Origin: Akkermansiaceae bacterium
GTDB lineage: Bacteria > Verrucomicrobiota > Verrucomicrobiia > Verrucomicrobiales > Akkermansiaceae
Assembly: GCA_015061985.1 (NCBI GenBank)
Contig: SUVN01000007.1
Coordinates: 20,121 to 84,120 of the forward strand
Direction of reading: 5' to 3'
Length of the DNA: 64,000 nt
Positions 8,553 through 16,565 of this stretch are shown piece after piece (positions within the stretch are counted from its first letter, which is position 1; the number at the start of each line of letters is the position of its first letter). Under the pieces are notes generated by a model. It had not been told where the DNA came from. It saw only the letters and a program-made list of their open reading frames with translations, and did no database searches. The position numbers and the translations under genes are program-made.

Positions 8553-9755
8553 TTAGAAGGAGAATACGGTCTGCACGCCCCAGATAACGGCATCATCCGC
8601 CGTGCTGTAGGCGGGGTTGGCAACGTACTGAATGTGAGGAACGACCTTCACATAGTCGTTGATTTGCAGGCTGTACATGGCCTCCACTACCTGTTCGCGG
8701 TTGTTTTCGGTGGGCGTCTGCCCCTTGAACACGCCGTAGGAGATACCGAAGAAGTCATCCTCGCGAGAGGGTATGAGCTTGAAGTTTGCCCCCACTGAGA
8801 ACTCGGCAGAGTTGCTCAGGTACTGTTTGGCGGCAAATCCGGCGCGGGAATATACCGTCAGGCGGTCGCAGGGGGTGTACTCAATGCTGCCGACCAGACC
8901 GGCGTTCTGACGGCGGTTCTCGCCCTTGCCGTCATCCAGATCCACATCCGCAGAGGTATAGAAGGGGTTGATGCGGAGCGTCACGGTACCATCGGCCATG
9001 ATGCGACCGTACTCACCCACCACGGCATAACCATCGCAGAAGTCGGAGTTGAAGGGGTTGTATCCGGCGGAGCACCCGGTACGGGAAACACCCACCATAG
9101 CATAGCTGTTGCGAGTGAGCTCCACTTGCAGGATGGCACCGGCGTTGCTGTCCGGCAGAGGCAGGATGGTGGAGTTAATGAAACCGCTGTTGGTGAATCC
9201 GGCAAAGGAATCATTCGCAATGCTCACGGCATCAAAGTAGTTGGTCAGATTCACCATGCCGGCGATGATGCAGGCGCGCTTGCCTGCGAAATAGTGCATG
9301 AGTGCCACTTCCGGGAACACGCCCTCGTGCGGCCCCCAATGGTCGGCATGTGCATAGGTGGCATTGCCCACCATATCAGCAAACACAGTATCGCTCTGGG
9401 CAGACTCTCTGTCCAGCCCCCAGGAGCCGGAGAACTCCACACGCAGCCAGGTTCCGCCGTTGGCGTTGTCCTCAATGAGGCGCTGATTGAGCTGGGCATG
9501 AATGAGAGCCAGATTGGTGTGGCGGGTAGCACCGGGAACTTTCTCGGTGTTCCAGAGACCGTAAGCAGCGTCCACTGCCCACTCGGTGCCGAACTTTTCA
9601 TAAGCCTTCACCTTGTAGGAGGGGTCCCCCTCAGCGGGGGTGAACATGTTGATACCCTGGAGAAGGTCACCCACGGCGGGTGCTTCGTCCTGAGCCATGA
9701 GGGGGAGAGCAAGAAATCCCGACAGGGCAATGGTCATTACGTTTTTTGTTATCAT
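8553..9755 (-). CDS. OprB-family carbohydrate-type porin
   Basis: The 400-residue product is an outer-membrane beta-barrel protein of the carbohydrate-selective porin (OprB) type. After the signal peptide (MITKNVMTIALSGFLALPLMA) the barrel shows alternating amphipathic strands and family-like stretches such as WLRVEFSGSWGLD, GMVNLTNYFDAVSIAND and EYGRIMADGTVTLRINPFY. It ends with aromatic FSF, the usual Omp85 signal. It would admit sugars or other small solutes across the outer membrane; selectivity is not predictable. The frame extends to 9788, but that overlaps the end of the neighbouring small gene. I prefer 9755, which gives a normal signal peptide. It may be read through from the feo operon, giving a link between iron uptake and an outer-membrane channel. 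Confidence 0.8.
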   Translation of the reverse strand: MITKNVMTIALSGFLALPLMAQDEAPAVGDLLQGINMFTPAEGDPSYKVKAYEKFGTEWAVDAAYGLWNTEKVPGATRHTNLALIHAQLNQRLIEDNANGGTWLRVEFSGSWGLDRESAQSDTVFADMVGNATYAHADHWGPHEGVFPEVALMHYFAGKRACIIAGMVNLTNYFDAVSIANDSFAGFTNSGFINSTILPLPDSNAGAILQVELTRNSYAMVGVSRTGCSAGYNPFNSDFCDGYAVVGEYGRIMADGTVTLRINPFYTSADVDLDDGKGENRRQNAGLVGSIEYTPCDRLTVYSRAGFAAKQYLSNSAEFSVGANFKLIPSREDDFFGISYGVFKGQTPTENNREQVVEAMYSLQINDYVKVVPHIQYVANPAYSTADDAVIWGVQTVFSF

Positions 9756-9784
9756 ATCAGTTTGTTGTTTTGTTGAAATTGCTT

Positions 9785-9949
9785 TCAATTCCGGTGTTCA
9801 TCCTTGGCTTTCCTGCCACAGCAGCCGTTTTCTCCACAGCTGCCGCACTCTCCGGCGCAGCATCCACCCTTCCTCTTTTTCTGAATCAGTGAGTAGATAA
9901 TCCACAGCGTGAGTGATGCAAGAATCAGGATTACGATGATATCTCCCAT
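9785..9949 (-). CDS. FeoB-associated Cys-rich membrane protein
   Basis: This 54-residue gene is easy to miss. It has one N-terminal membrane helix (MGDIIVILILASLTLWIIYS), a basic stop-transfer (QKKRKGG) and a cytoplasmic tail with CCAGECGSCGENGCC, seven cysteines in a short span. That is the pattern of the FeoB-associated Cys-rich membrane protein family (PF12669), which sits next to feoB in many anaerobes. The tail could bind Fe(II) or an iron-sulfur cluster and act as a small accessory of FeoB, in place of FeoC. It starts 16 nt after the feoB stop and is the third gene of the operon. Confidence 0.85.
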   Translation of the reverse strand: MGDIIVILILASLTLWIIYSLIQKKRKGGCCAGECGSCGENGCCGRKAKDEHRN

Positions 9950-9964
9950 AGTCGATAGTCGGGT

Positions 9965-12703
9965 TTAGTGTTTTTTGGTGTATTTATTGGGGCGGACAAT
10001 CATGTAGAGCACGGCCGCAGCGATGATGCAGGCGATTGCCTGCCCCGGGCCGAACTCTCCCGTGCTTGCCCAGGTGCCAAGCTGATATATCAGCAAGGAC
10101 ACCACATACGCCCACACGCACATGTAGCCAATGGCAAACCAGGTCCAACGCGCGCTGTTCATCTCGCGGCGGATGGCTCCGCAGGCTGCAAAGCATGGGG
10201 CACAGAGAAGATTGAATATCATGAACGAAAGCGCACTCATGGTGCTGAACGCTCCGGCGGCTTTCAGATTGGCTGCCACTCCGGCGGTTTCCTCATCCGC
10301 ATCCGCGCCGAAGAAGTAGTTGACGATTCGGAAGAAGAGGTTAGGCCGCTCAGCCTCGGAAGCCGTTTCCTGCTCGGACGGCTCATTCTCTTCCGATTCT
10401 GCGGCGGCAGGAACCGTCCGGCGAATCTCACCGTCAGCCTTCCAAATTCCCATGGTCAGCACCGAAAGGGCGTTCGCCTTGCTCACATCACTCGTGCGGG
10501 GAAGCGCATCGCCTTCGTTTTCCTGCGCAGCGGTCTCTTCTGCCGCCGGGTAGAGCACCCCGAACGTACCTACCACGTTTTCCTTGGCAATCAGCCCGGT
10601 GACCGTACCCACGGCGGGGCGCCAGTCACCCCAGCCCAGCGGGGCAAAGAGAGGCGCAAAGGTATTGCCCACGTTGGCAAGCATACTCTGTTCAATGGCG
10701 GCTTCATGTTCTTTCGTGTTGAGATAACGGAAGCTCCAGGTGTAGTTACTGAGTGTCCAGATGAGGGCACTGGCCAGGAATATCACCGTGCCGACTTTTC
10801 TGACAAAGGATTTGCAACGCTCCATGGCACGCACGTTGATGTTCACCCCGCTCGGCTTGTGGTAGGGCGGCAACTCCATCACAAAGGGAGTGTAGGAACC
10901 GGCAAACATGTGGGTCTTGCGCAGCATCCACCCGCCCAGTATCACCGAACCGATACCCGCAAAGTACGCTATGGTGGCAATAGAGGCATCCTGTCCCATC
11001 ACGGCACCGATAAGCGCGATAATCGGCAGTTTGGCACCGCAGGGCACAAAACAGGTCAGCATCACCGACATGCGGCGGTCTTTCTCATTTTCTATGGTGC
11101 GGGTTGCCATGACGCCCGGCACCCCGCAGCCCATGGATACCAGCAGGGGAATGAATGATTTGCCGGAAAGTCCTATGGTGCGGAAGATTCTGTCCATCAT
11201 GAATGCCACACGCGCCATATAGCCGCAGTCCTCCAGCGTGGCCAGCAGCAGGAACAGAACCGCCATCTGCGGCAGGAAGCCCAGCACCGCCCCCACACCG
11301 GCCACGATTCCATCCGTTATCAGCGCACTGAGCTGCGGGCTGCACTCCAGCGTGCTGCGCCCCAGCAGAGCAATACCGAAACTCAGCACACTCAATACCG
11401 GAAACCACACCACAAACTCACGCCGACTCCCGCGCCCGGTCAGCGACATAGGGAACTTGCGAATGCGGCGGGGTTTCTCTCCGAAATCATTGAGCCCCCT
11501 GCTCCCGCGCAGGCAGAAGCACGCCACCAGAATGCAGGCGTTCACCGCATACAAGGCGTACAGGACTACGGTATGCAGCATCCCGGGCAGGTGTGGGCAC
11601 ATATACTCCAGCAGAAACGGCAGGATCACCAGGTACAGCCAGGAGCCGCTGCGATTCAAATCATGCAGGCGGCGCAGCATCGTCGGGAACAGCAGTACCA
11701 TGGACAACACCGCACTGAACATGGTCAGCGATTCTGCAGAAGCGGGCACGCTGCCGATGAAGCCCTCCAGCCAGCCGCCCACCACGGGACCAAACAACAC
11801 CTCGTTCGCCCAGGCTGTCCCCCAATCTCCCACGGTGTTGATGGAGAGGTAGTACACGGCCCACATCACTCCCACAAATATCAGCAGTCCGAACACGCGG
11901 TGGGTCAGCACGGCATCCAGCTTCATACTGAAGTTGCTGCGGTGCCCGGCTTTCGTGACTACCTTCGGGATAAAATCAAGGATGGCATCATAACGCCCGG
12001 CTGCTATCACAGAGGCGATATCATCCCCCATCTCCTCTTCCACTGCCAGCCGCAGAGATTCCGCTTCATGCTTCTGCGCCGTGGTCAGTTTCTCAGCCTC
12101 GGCACTATCATTTTCCAGCAGTTTCACCTGCTCCCAGCGGGTACAATGCAGCGTTTCTCCCAGTGCAGCAAGCGCTTTCTCCACACAGTCCGGGAAGCGG
12201 AGCGGCGCAGGCGCAGCGGGTATTTCCCCCAATATCAGCTGCAGCAGCTCCTGAATACCCTCCCGGCGCAGCACGCTCACCGGCACCACCGGGCAGCCAA
12301 GCTCTCGGCTCAGCGCGGTCGGATTTACTTTATCCCCACGCTGCTCCACCAAATCCATCATGTTGAGCACCACCACCATGGGCAGTCCCGTCTCCAGTAG
12401 CTGGCTCGTCAGGTACAGATTACGCTCCAAATTCGTGGCATCCACCACATTTACCACCATATCCGGCTTATCCTGAAGCAGATATTGCCGCGTGACCATC
12501 TCTTCCGGTGAATACGGAGACAGAGAATATATGCCCGGCAAATCCAGTATCTCCACCTCCTCGTGGTCGCGCAGATACCCGCCTTTGCGGTCTACCGTCA
12601 CGCCCGGCCAGTTTCCCACATATTGGTTTGCTCCTGTCAGCTCGTTGAACAGACTCGTCTTGCCGCTGTTCGGATTGCCTGCCAGTGCTATCGTTCGTTT
12701 CAT
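9965..12703 (-). CDS. feoB: ferrous iron transporter FeoB with extra membrane insertion
   Basis: FeoB is the Fe(II) permease of the inner membrane. The G domain is intact: GNPNSGKTSLFNEL (G1), GNWPGVTV (G2), DLPGIYSLSPYS (G3), NMMDLVEQ (G4). The permease core has ITDGIVAGVGAVLGFLPQ, LEDCGYMARVAFMMD, MGCGVPGVMATRTI and IAKENVVGTFGVLY. At 912 residues it is longer than a typical FeoB of 700-800. The excess lies between residues about 325 and 450, where RRLHDLNRSGSW and GSRGLNDFGE resemble the middle and end of DUF805, followed by LTGRGSRREFVVWF, resembling the DUF805 N-terminus. Another low-complexity loop (EESEENEPSEQETASEAE-like) precedes the last helices. It lies 32 nt downstream of feoA and shares its promoter. 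Confidence 0.95.
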   Translation of the reverse strand: MKRTIALAGNPNSGKTSLFNELTGANQYVGNWPGVTVDRKGGYLRDHEEVEILDLPGIYSLSPYSPEEMVTRQYLLQDKPDMVVNVVDATNLERNLYLTSQLLETGLPMVVVLNMMDLVEQRGDKVNPTALSRELGCPVVPVSVLRREGIQELLQLILGEIPAAPAPLRFPDCVEKALAALGETLHCTRWEQVKLLENDSAEAEKLTTAQKHEAESLRLAVEEEMGDDIASVIAAGRYDAILDFIPKVVTKAGHRSNFSMKLDAVLTHRVFGLLIFVGVMWAVYYLSINTVGDWGTAWANEVLFGPVVGGWLEGFIGSVPASAESLTMFSAVLSMVLLFPTMLRRLHDLNRSGSWLYLVILPFLLEYMCPHLPGMLHTVVLYALYAVNACILVACFCLRGSRGLNDFGEKPRRIRKFPMSLTGRGSRREFVVWFPVLSVLSFGIALLGRSTLECSPQLSALITDGIVAGVGAVLGFLPQMAVLFLLLATLEDCGYMARVAFMMDRIFRTIGLSGKSFIPLLVSMGCGVPGVMATRTIENEKDRRMSVMLTCFVPCGAKLPIIALIGAVMGQDASIATIAYFAGIGSVILGGWMLRKTHMFAGSYTPFVMELPPYHKPSGVNINVRAMERCKSFVRKVGTVIFLASALIWTLSNYTWSFRYLNTKEHEAAIEQSMLANVGNTFAPLFAPLGWGDWRPAVGTVTGLIAKENVVGTFGVLYPAAEETAAQENEGDALPRTSDVSKANALSVLTMGIWKADGEIRRTVPAAAESEENEPSEQETASEAERPNLFFRIVNYFFGADADEETAGVAANLKAAGAFSTMSALSFMIFNLLCAPCFAACGAIRREMNSARWTWFAIGYMCVWAYVVSLLIYQLGTWASTGEFGPGQAIACIIAAAVLYMIVRPNKYTKKH
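11354..11731 (-). other. DUF805-like, apparently permuted insertion within FeoB
   Basis: This covers residues about 325-450 of FeoB. It contains RLHDLNRSG (345-353), two hydrophobic helices, GLNDFGE (403-409), then GRGSRREFVVWF (423-434) and a further helix. In DUF805 proteins the GRxSRxxFW element is N-terminal and RLHDxxRSG...GxNxFG follows; here the order is reversed. Normal FeoB proteins have only a short loop at this place, before ITDGIVAGVG. Confidence 0.55.
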
Positions 12704-12735
12704 GTTTGTTTAAGCTAACTTCCGAATCCAAAAAA

Positions 12736-12975
12736 TCAATCCACGAAGATGCAGGCCGCCTCAGCCTTTCGCAGAGAAAGCTCATACCCGCGCACCGTCA
12801 CTTCCAACGGATCGCCCAGCGGTGCCATCTTACGCACAGTTACATCTGCCCCCTTGGTCAGCCCCATATCCAGAATACGCTGGCGCAGCGGGCCGTTGCC
12901 CGTTACCCGGGCTACCTTCACGCTGCGACCAATCTTCACCTGGTTCAGTGTCAATTTGTCTGTATGCTGTTCCAT
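12736..12975 (-). CDS. feoA: ferrous iron transport protein FeoA
   Basis: The 79-residue product is a small SH3-like cytoplasmic partner of FeoB. Diagnostic features are GRSVKVARVTGNGPLRQRIL, DMGLTKGADVTV, GDPLEVTVRGYELSLRKAEA. The start at 12975 (MEQHTDKLTLNQ) is chosen because the longer frame to 13020 would begin within the promoter and operator. It is the first gene of a feoA-feoB-Cys-rich operon. The overlapping palindrome at the promoter suggests iron-dependent repression by a DtxR/IdeR-type regulator. Confidence 0.93.
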   Translation of the reverse strand: MEQHTDKLTLNQVKIGRSVKVARVTGNGPLRQRILDMGLTKGADVTVRKMAPLGDPLEVTVRGYELSLRKAEAACIFVD

Positions 12976-12991
12976 AATCAGTTCGCGGCGC

Positions 12992-13013
12992 ATGTTAGCG
13001 CAACCTAACACAT
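12992..13013. promoter_or_regulatory. DtxR/IdeR-like operator over feoA promoter
   Basis: TGTTAG-CGCAAC-CTAACA is a perfect 6-6-6 inverted repeat at 12993-13010 that covers the spacer and -10 box. On the feo coding strand it reads TTAGGTTGCGCTAACAT, close to the DtxR/IdeR consensus TTAGGTTAGCCTAACCTAA. A repressor bound here would block RNA polymerase. Confidence 0.55.
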
Positions 13014-13020
13014 TTGTCAA
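12992..13020 (-). promoter_or_regulatory. feo operon promoter
   Basis: TTGACA (13015-13020), 17 bp, TAACAT (12992-12997), then 16 nt to ATG at 12975. Confidence 0.75.
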
Positions 13021-13061
13021 GCATTTTCTGAAAAAATGTAAGTCTTAACAAACATTTTCCG

Positions 13062-13170
13062 AATAAAAACCCCGATTCTTCCCTGTGCGAAGCGACTTTT
13101 CGCGTTTGAGGACAAGGCGAAAGAAGCGCTCCGTTGCCGGAAGAAATCCGGCCTAGTTTAGAATCGGGGG
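13062..13170 (-). terminator. long structured terminator downstream of thi4
   Basis: Read on the minus strand, CCCCGATTCT (13160-13169) pairs with AGAATCGGGG (13070-13079), followed by TTTTTATT. The roughly 80-nt interior is itself structured: CCGGATTTCTTCCGG and a GCG-rich stem. It probably ends the thi4 transcript. The large loop is unusual, so a small RNA or a fused repeat is possible. Confidence 0.5.
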
Positions 13171-13177
13171 TAGAAAC

Positions 13178-13954
13178 TTACTGCTGCTGGCGAATGGAAG
13201 CACTCATCAACTCGGCCACTTTCTTACCGCTCATGAGCATGCCGCCGAAGATGGGGCCCATGCGGAAGCTGCCGCTCACCCCGTTGGCCGCCATGCCGGA
13301 GACAAAGAGGCCGGGGTAAATCTCCTTGGTGTTATCGATGGTAGAACGCTCACCCTCGGCGGCATCCATGCTCATCTCGCCCACCACACCGCCGGTGGGG
13401 GTATCAAGTCTCACGCCGTTCTTGCGGGCAACAGTGCGGGCAATCTCACAATCATGCCCGGTGGCATCCAGCACCGTCTTGGAGAGCAGCGTCAGCGGGT
13501 CAACATGCAGCCCCTCCCGCAGAACGGGCGTCCAGTTCACCACCACGCCGCCGACTCTCCCCTGCTTGTAGACCACATCCTCCACGGAATAGCAGTTGAA
13601 GATGACCGCTCCGGCTTTCGTGGCCTGATAGAGCAAGCCGGCCGTGGCATGCACGGAATCCACAATGTACGTCCCCTCGCGGTACGGACGGTAGGAAAGC
13701 TGCAGTTCTTCCACAATCGGCATGGCCTCCTCCTGCACCACAATATCGTTGAACATCATGGCACCGCCCCACATCCCGCCGCCGGGGGAAAGCTTGCGAT
13801 CCAGCAGCGCTACCTTATGCCCGGCCTTGGCCAGATAATAGGCCGCCACGATACCGGATGGCCCGCCGCCCACAATGGCTGCATCCAGATTCAGACAGTC
13901 GGAGAGTTTTCCGAAATAGGACTCGATAATACCGCGAGAAATGAGCGTTTCCAT
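13178..13954 (-). CDS. thi4: Thi4-type thiazole synthase (sulfide-dependent ADP-thiazole synthase)
   Basis: The 258-residue product makes the ADP-thiazole precursor of thiamin from NAD, glycine and a sulfur source. It has the Rossmann motif AAIVGGGPSGIVAAYYLAKA, the GGGMWGGAMMF element and the late GMAANGVSGSFRMGPIFGGM. In yeast Thi4 the sulfur donor is a Cys within CCMDP; here the equivalent segment is GLHVDPLT with His150, as in archaeal enzymes that use free sulfide and iron and turn over many times. This fits an anaerobe living with sulfide. I use the start at 13954 (METLISRGI), 10 nt after the -10 box; the frame continues to 14026 but lacks support there. It is divergent from thiE. Confidence 0.92.
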   Translation of the reverse strand: METLISRGIIESYFGKLSDCLNLDAAIVGGGPSGIVAAYYLAKAGHKVALLDRKLSPGGGMWGGAMMFNDIVVQEEAMPIVEELQLSYRPYREGTYIVDSVHATAGLLYQATKAGAVIFNCYSVEDVVYKQGRVGGVVVNWTPVLREGLHVDPLTLLSKTVLDATGHDCEIARTVARKNGVRLDTPTGGVVGEMSMDAAEGERSTIDNTKEIYPGLFVSGMAANGVSGSFRMGPIFGGMLMSGKKVAELMSASIRQQQ

Positions 13955-13964
13955 AACGGCAGCA

Positions 13965-13993
13965 AGTGTACGATACCGCCCCCCTGCTGTCAA
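13965..13993 (-). promoter_or_regulatory. thi4 promoter
   Basis: TTGACA (13988-13993), 17 bp, TACACT (13965-13970), 10 nt, ATG at 13954. There is no room for a TPP riboswitch between promoter and start codon. Confidence 0.7.
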
Positions 13994-14008
13994 CGTCAAA
14001 TTTTGTAC

Positions 14009-14037
14009 TTGCCAAACGACGGGCATTCATAGAGAAT
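14009..14037 (+). promoter_or_regulatory. thiE promoter
   Basis: TTGCCA (14009-14014), 17 bp, GAGAAT (14032-14037), 10 nt, ATG at 14048. Two earlier in-frame ATGs fall inside or next to the -10 box, so 14048 is preferred. Confidence 0.5.
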
Positions 14038-14047
14038 GATGGTGGCC

Positions 14048-14692
14048 ATGAAATACATTTCGTCAGATTCCCGCCTGTATGGTATCGTTGACTTGGGTTA
14101 TGTTCACCCGGAGGATGTGGAAAACACGACCGCAGCCCTGCTCAGCGGCGGCATACGTATCCTGCAACTGCGAGCCAAGGGCGTAGACACCGCCACGGTG
14201 GAACATCTGGCGCGGCGCATGCAGCCGCTCTGCAGGGAGGCCGGAGCCGTCTTTGTGTTGAATGATTACCCGGACATGGCCGCCCGCATCGGGGCGGATG
14301 CCGTGCATGTAGGTCAGGATGCCGGGCCGCTCTCCACCGTGCGTGCCATCGTGGGTGAGGATATGCTCATCGGCCGCTCCACCCACAGCCCGGAACAGGC
14401 GCTGGCCGCCGTGGCCGAGGGCGCGGACTACATCGGCTTCGGCCCGCTCTTCCCCACCGGCACCAAACCGGGTCGCCCCTCCATCGGCTTGCAGGATATC
14501 GCCGCCGTACAGGAGAAATTGGGCGATTTCCCCATGTTCTGCATCGGCGGCATCAACGGCACCACCCTGCCCTCCGTCCTGCAGGCAGGTGCCCGCCGCG
14601 TGGTCATCGTCTCCTGGCTGCTGCAACAACCCGACCCTGCCGCCGCTGCGCGGGATATCATCAGCCGACTGGCCGACCGCGTGAGGCATTGA
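14048..14692 (+). CDS. thiE: thiamine-phosphate synthase
   Basis: The 214-residue TIM barrel joins HMP-PP and thiazole phosphate to give thiamine phosphate. Visible family motifs are LYGIVDLGYVHP, ILQLRAKGVD, FVLNDYPDMAARIGADAVHVGQDAG, IGRSTHSPEQALAA, DYIGFGPLFPTGTKPG and FCIGGINGTTLP. The length is normal. With thi4 (divergent) and thiD (22175) it supplies most of the late thiamin pathway. Its 3' end abuts a decayed RhuM-type gene. Confidence 0.95.
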   Translation: MKYISSDSRLYGIVDLGYVHPEDVENTTAALLSGGIRILQLRAKGVDTATVEHLARRMQPLCREAGAVFVLNDYPDMAARIGADAVHVGQDAGPLSTVRAIVGEDMLIGRSTHSPEQALAAVAEGADYIGFGPLFPTGTKPGRPSIGLQDIAAVQEKLGDFPMFCIGGINGTTLPSVLQAGARRVVIVSWLLQQPDPAAAARDIISRLADRVRH

Positions 14693-15110
14693 TGGTCATA
14701 GTCATCCAGCAGGGACAACCAGTTGTTGTAATGCGCAATGACATCCAACACCTGCCGGGCATCCAATCTGTCAACGGCACGCCGCACCAGTTTAATCACC
14801 TGCCCCAGCTGGCGCATGCGGTTTTATGCACGATATCGCCGCTCATCTGGCACTCGCGCAGACGCTGTGTTGCCCGGATGCGGAACTGAGTACCGCGTTT
14901 GGTATTCACCCGATACCCCACGGAAAGCACCATATCCGGATTGTAATAACGCACCGATTTCCGTACTGTGCGCATTCCTTCCTGACGAACTTGTAAGAAT
15001 TCCTTACAAGCTCCCTCTTCTTGAAGCTCTGACTCTTGCAAAACATTCAAGACTTGCAAACCAATATTCTGCACCGATGTTCGAAAAAAACTCCGCCATA
15101 CTCTGCTCCG
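14693..15110 (-). pseudogene. remnant of RhuM-family (RhuM/Fic-Doc-like) gene
   Basis: The minus strand keeps a clear RhuM core from about 15100 to 14830: FFRTSVQNIGLQVLNV, EEGACKEFLQVRQEG, RYYNPDMVLSVGYRVNTKRG, GTQFRIRATQRLRE. The frame then goes wrong and stops at 14796. In another frame (14817-14690) sits VLDVIAHYNN, LSLLDDYDHQ, typical of the segment that links RhuM to a Fic/Doc domain. The N-terminus, the middle and the whole Fic domain are missing, so this is a dead fragment wedged between thiE and the nhaC promoter. Functional RhuM proteins are poorly understood and are associated with genomic islands. Confidence 0.75.
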
Positions 15111-15152
15111 AACCACACGCATGAGCTTTTGTGCTGCTGTCCCGACCGAGGC

Positions 15153-15181
15153 TTGCCATACGGGAAAGTTCCCTATATAAT
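15153..15181 (+). promoter_or_regulatory. nhaC promoter
   Basis: TTGCCA (15153-15158), 17 bp, TATAAT (15176-15181), 11 nt, ATG at 15193. Confidence 0.7.
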
Positions 15182-15192
15182 ACGCAGGAATC

Positions 15193-16509
15193 ATGAACAA
15201 TTCCCGAACAAACAAAGAATTACCCATCCGCCAACACAGTCGGGGCTGGCTTATCCTGAGCCCGCTGGTGGTCTTTTTCCTGCTGTATGTAGGCGTATCT
15301 ATCGTCTCAGGGGATTTCTATACCATGCCGGTGACGGTCGCCTTCCTTGCCGCATCGGCCTGGGCGCTTTGCGTTTCCCGCCCCACCGGCTTCATGAAAC
15401 GGGTGGAGCGATTCTCTGCCGGAGCAGCTCACCGGAATATCATGATGATGATATGGATATTCATCATGGCCGGAGCCTTTGCCGCCGCCGCAAAATACAT
15501 CGGGGCGGTAGATGCCACGGTGAACCTGACGCTTTCCCTGCTGCCGGCAAACATGGTGCTGGCCGGCATGTTTCTGGCAGCCTGCCTGATTTCGCTTGCC
15601 ATGGGCACCTCCGTGGGCACCATCGTCGCGCTGATGCCGGTGGCCACCGGGCTGGCAGACAAGGGAGGAATGAGCCTTGCCCTCATCTCCGGAGCCGTGG
15701 TTGGCGGTGCGTTCTTCGGTGATAATCTTTCCTTCATTTCCGACACGACCATCGCCGCCACCCGCACGCAGGGGTGCAGCATGAAAGACAAGTTCCGCGC
15801 TAATATCCGCATCGTCATGCCGGCCGCCATCGGCGTCTTTGTGCTCTACGTTCTTCTGGGGCTGCGTCATTCTGCGGAGGTCACCACGGGTGGTTCGATT
15901 GAATGGGTGCGGGTAATCCCCTACCTGCTGGTACTGGTCACCGCCATCAGCGGAATGAACGTGATGCTGGTGCTCACCATCGGCATACTCTCCACCGGGC
16001 TGGTTGCTCTGTTCAGCAGCACCTTCGGTGCCATGGCCTGGGCCGGAGCCATGGGCAACGGTATCGTTGGCATGGGCGAATTGATTATCGTCACCCTGCT
16101 GGCAGGAGGCATGCTGGAACTCATCCGCTACAACGGCGGTCTTTCCTATATCATCCGGCATCTCACCGCAGGTGCACACGGAAGGAAAGGCGGCGAGCTG
16201 AGCATCGCATTCATGGTAGCTCTTGCCAACATGTGTACCGCCAACAACACCGTTGCCATTGTCACAATGGGCGATATTGCCCGCCGCATTTCTCATCGCT
16301 TCGGTATACCCGCACCGCGCGCCGCCAGTATTCTGGACACTTTCTCCTGCGTCATTCAGGGGCTTCTTCCCTATGGGGCACAGCTGCTCATGGCATCAGC
16401 CATCGCCCATATCAGCGCGCTGGATATCATCCCGTATCTGTACTATCCCTTTGTCATGGGGCTGGTGGCGCTCGGCTTCATCCTCTTCCGTCGCAGCAAG
16501 ACGGAATGA
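15193..16509 (+). CDS. nhaC: NhaC-family Na+/H+ antiporter
   Basis: The 438-residue inner-membrane protein has about eleven hydrophobic segments and the NhaC hallmark GAFFGDNLSFISDTTIAATRTQG, in two parts: GGAFFGDNLSFISDTT and AATRTQGCSM. It also has MGTSVGTIVALMPVATGLA and, near the end, NMCTANNTVAIV. It should exchange Na+ for protons and help with pH and sodium balance. It is monocistronic with its own promoter, and the start is fixed by that promoter. The length is usual for the family. NhaC-type tyrosine or other exchangers with similar folds cannot be excluded, so the ion is inferred. Confidence 0.88.
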   Translation: MNNSRTNKELPIRQHSRGWLILSPLVVFFLLYVGVSIVSGDFYTMPVTVAFLAASAWALCVSRPTGFMKRVERFSAGAAHRNIMMMIWIFIMAGAFAAAAKYIGAVDATVNLTLSLLPANMVLAGMFLAACLISLAMGTSVGTIVALMPVATGLADKGGMSLALISGAVVGGAFFGDNLSFISDTTIAATRTQGCSMKDKFRANIRIVMPAAIGVFVLYVLLGLRHSAEVTTGGSIEWVRVIPYLLVLVTAISGMNVMLVLTIGILSTGLVALFSSTFGAMAWAGAMGNGIVGMGELIIVTLLAGGMLELIRYNGGLSYIIRHLTAGAHGRKGGELSIAFMVALANMCTANNTVAIVTMGDIARRISHRFGIPAPRAASILDTFSCVIQGLLPYGAQLLMASAIAHISALDIIPYLYYPFVMGLVALGFILFRRSKTE

Positions 16510-16565
16510 ACAAGAAAAAACGACATTTCCCCAAAAAGCAGCACCCATTAAATCATCATACTCAA

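Noticed and set aside
13955..14047. TPP riboswitch between thi4 and thiE
   Set aside because: The promoters leave only about 10 nt before each start codon and no CUGAGA-type motif is seen.
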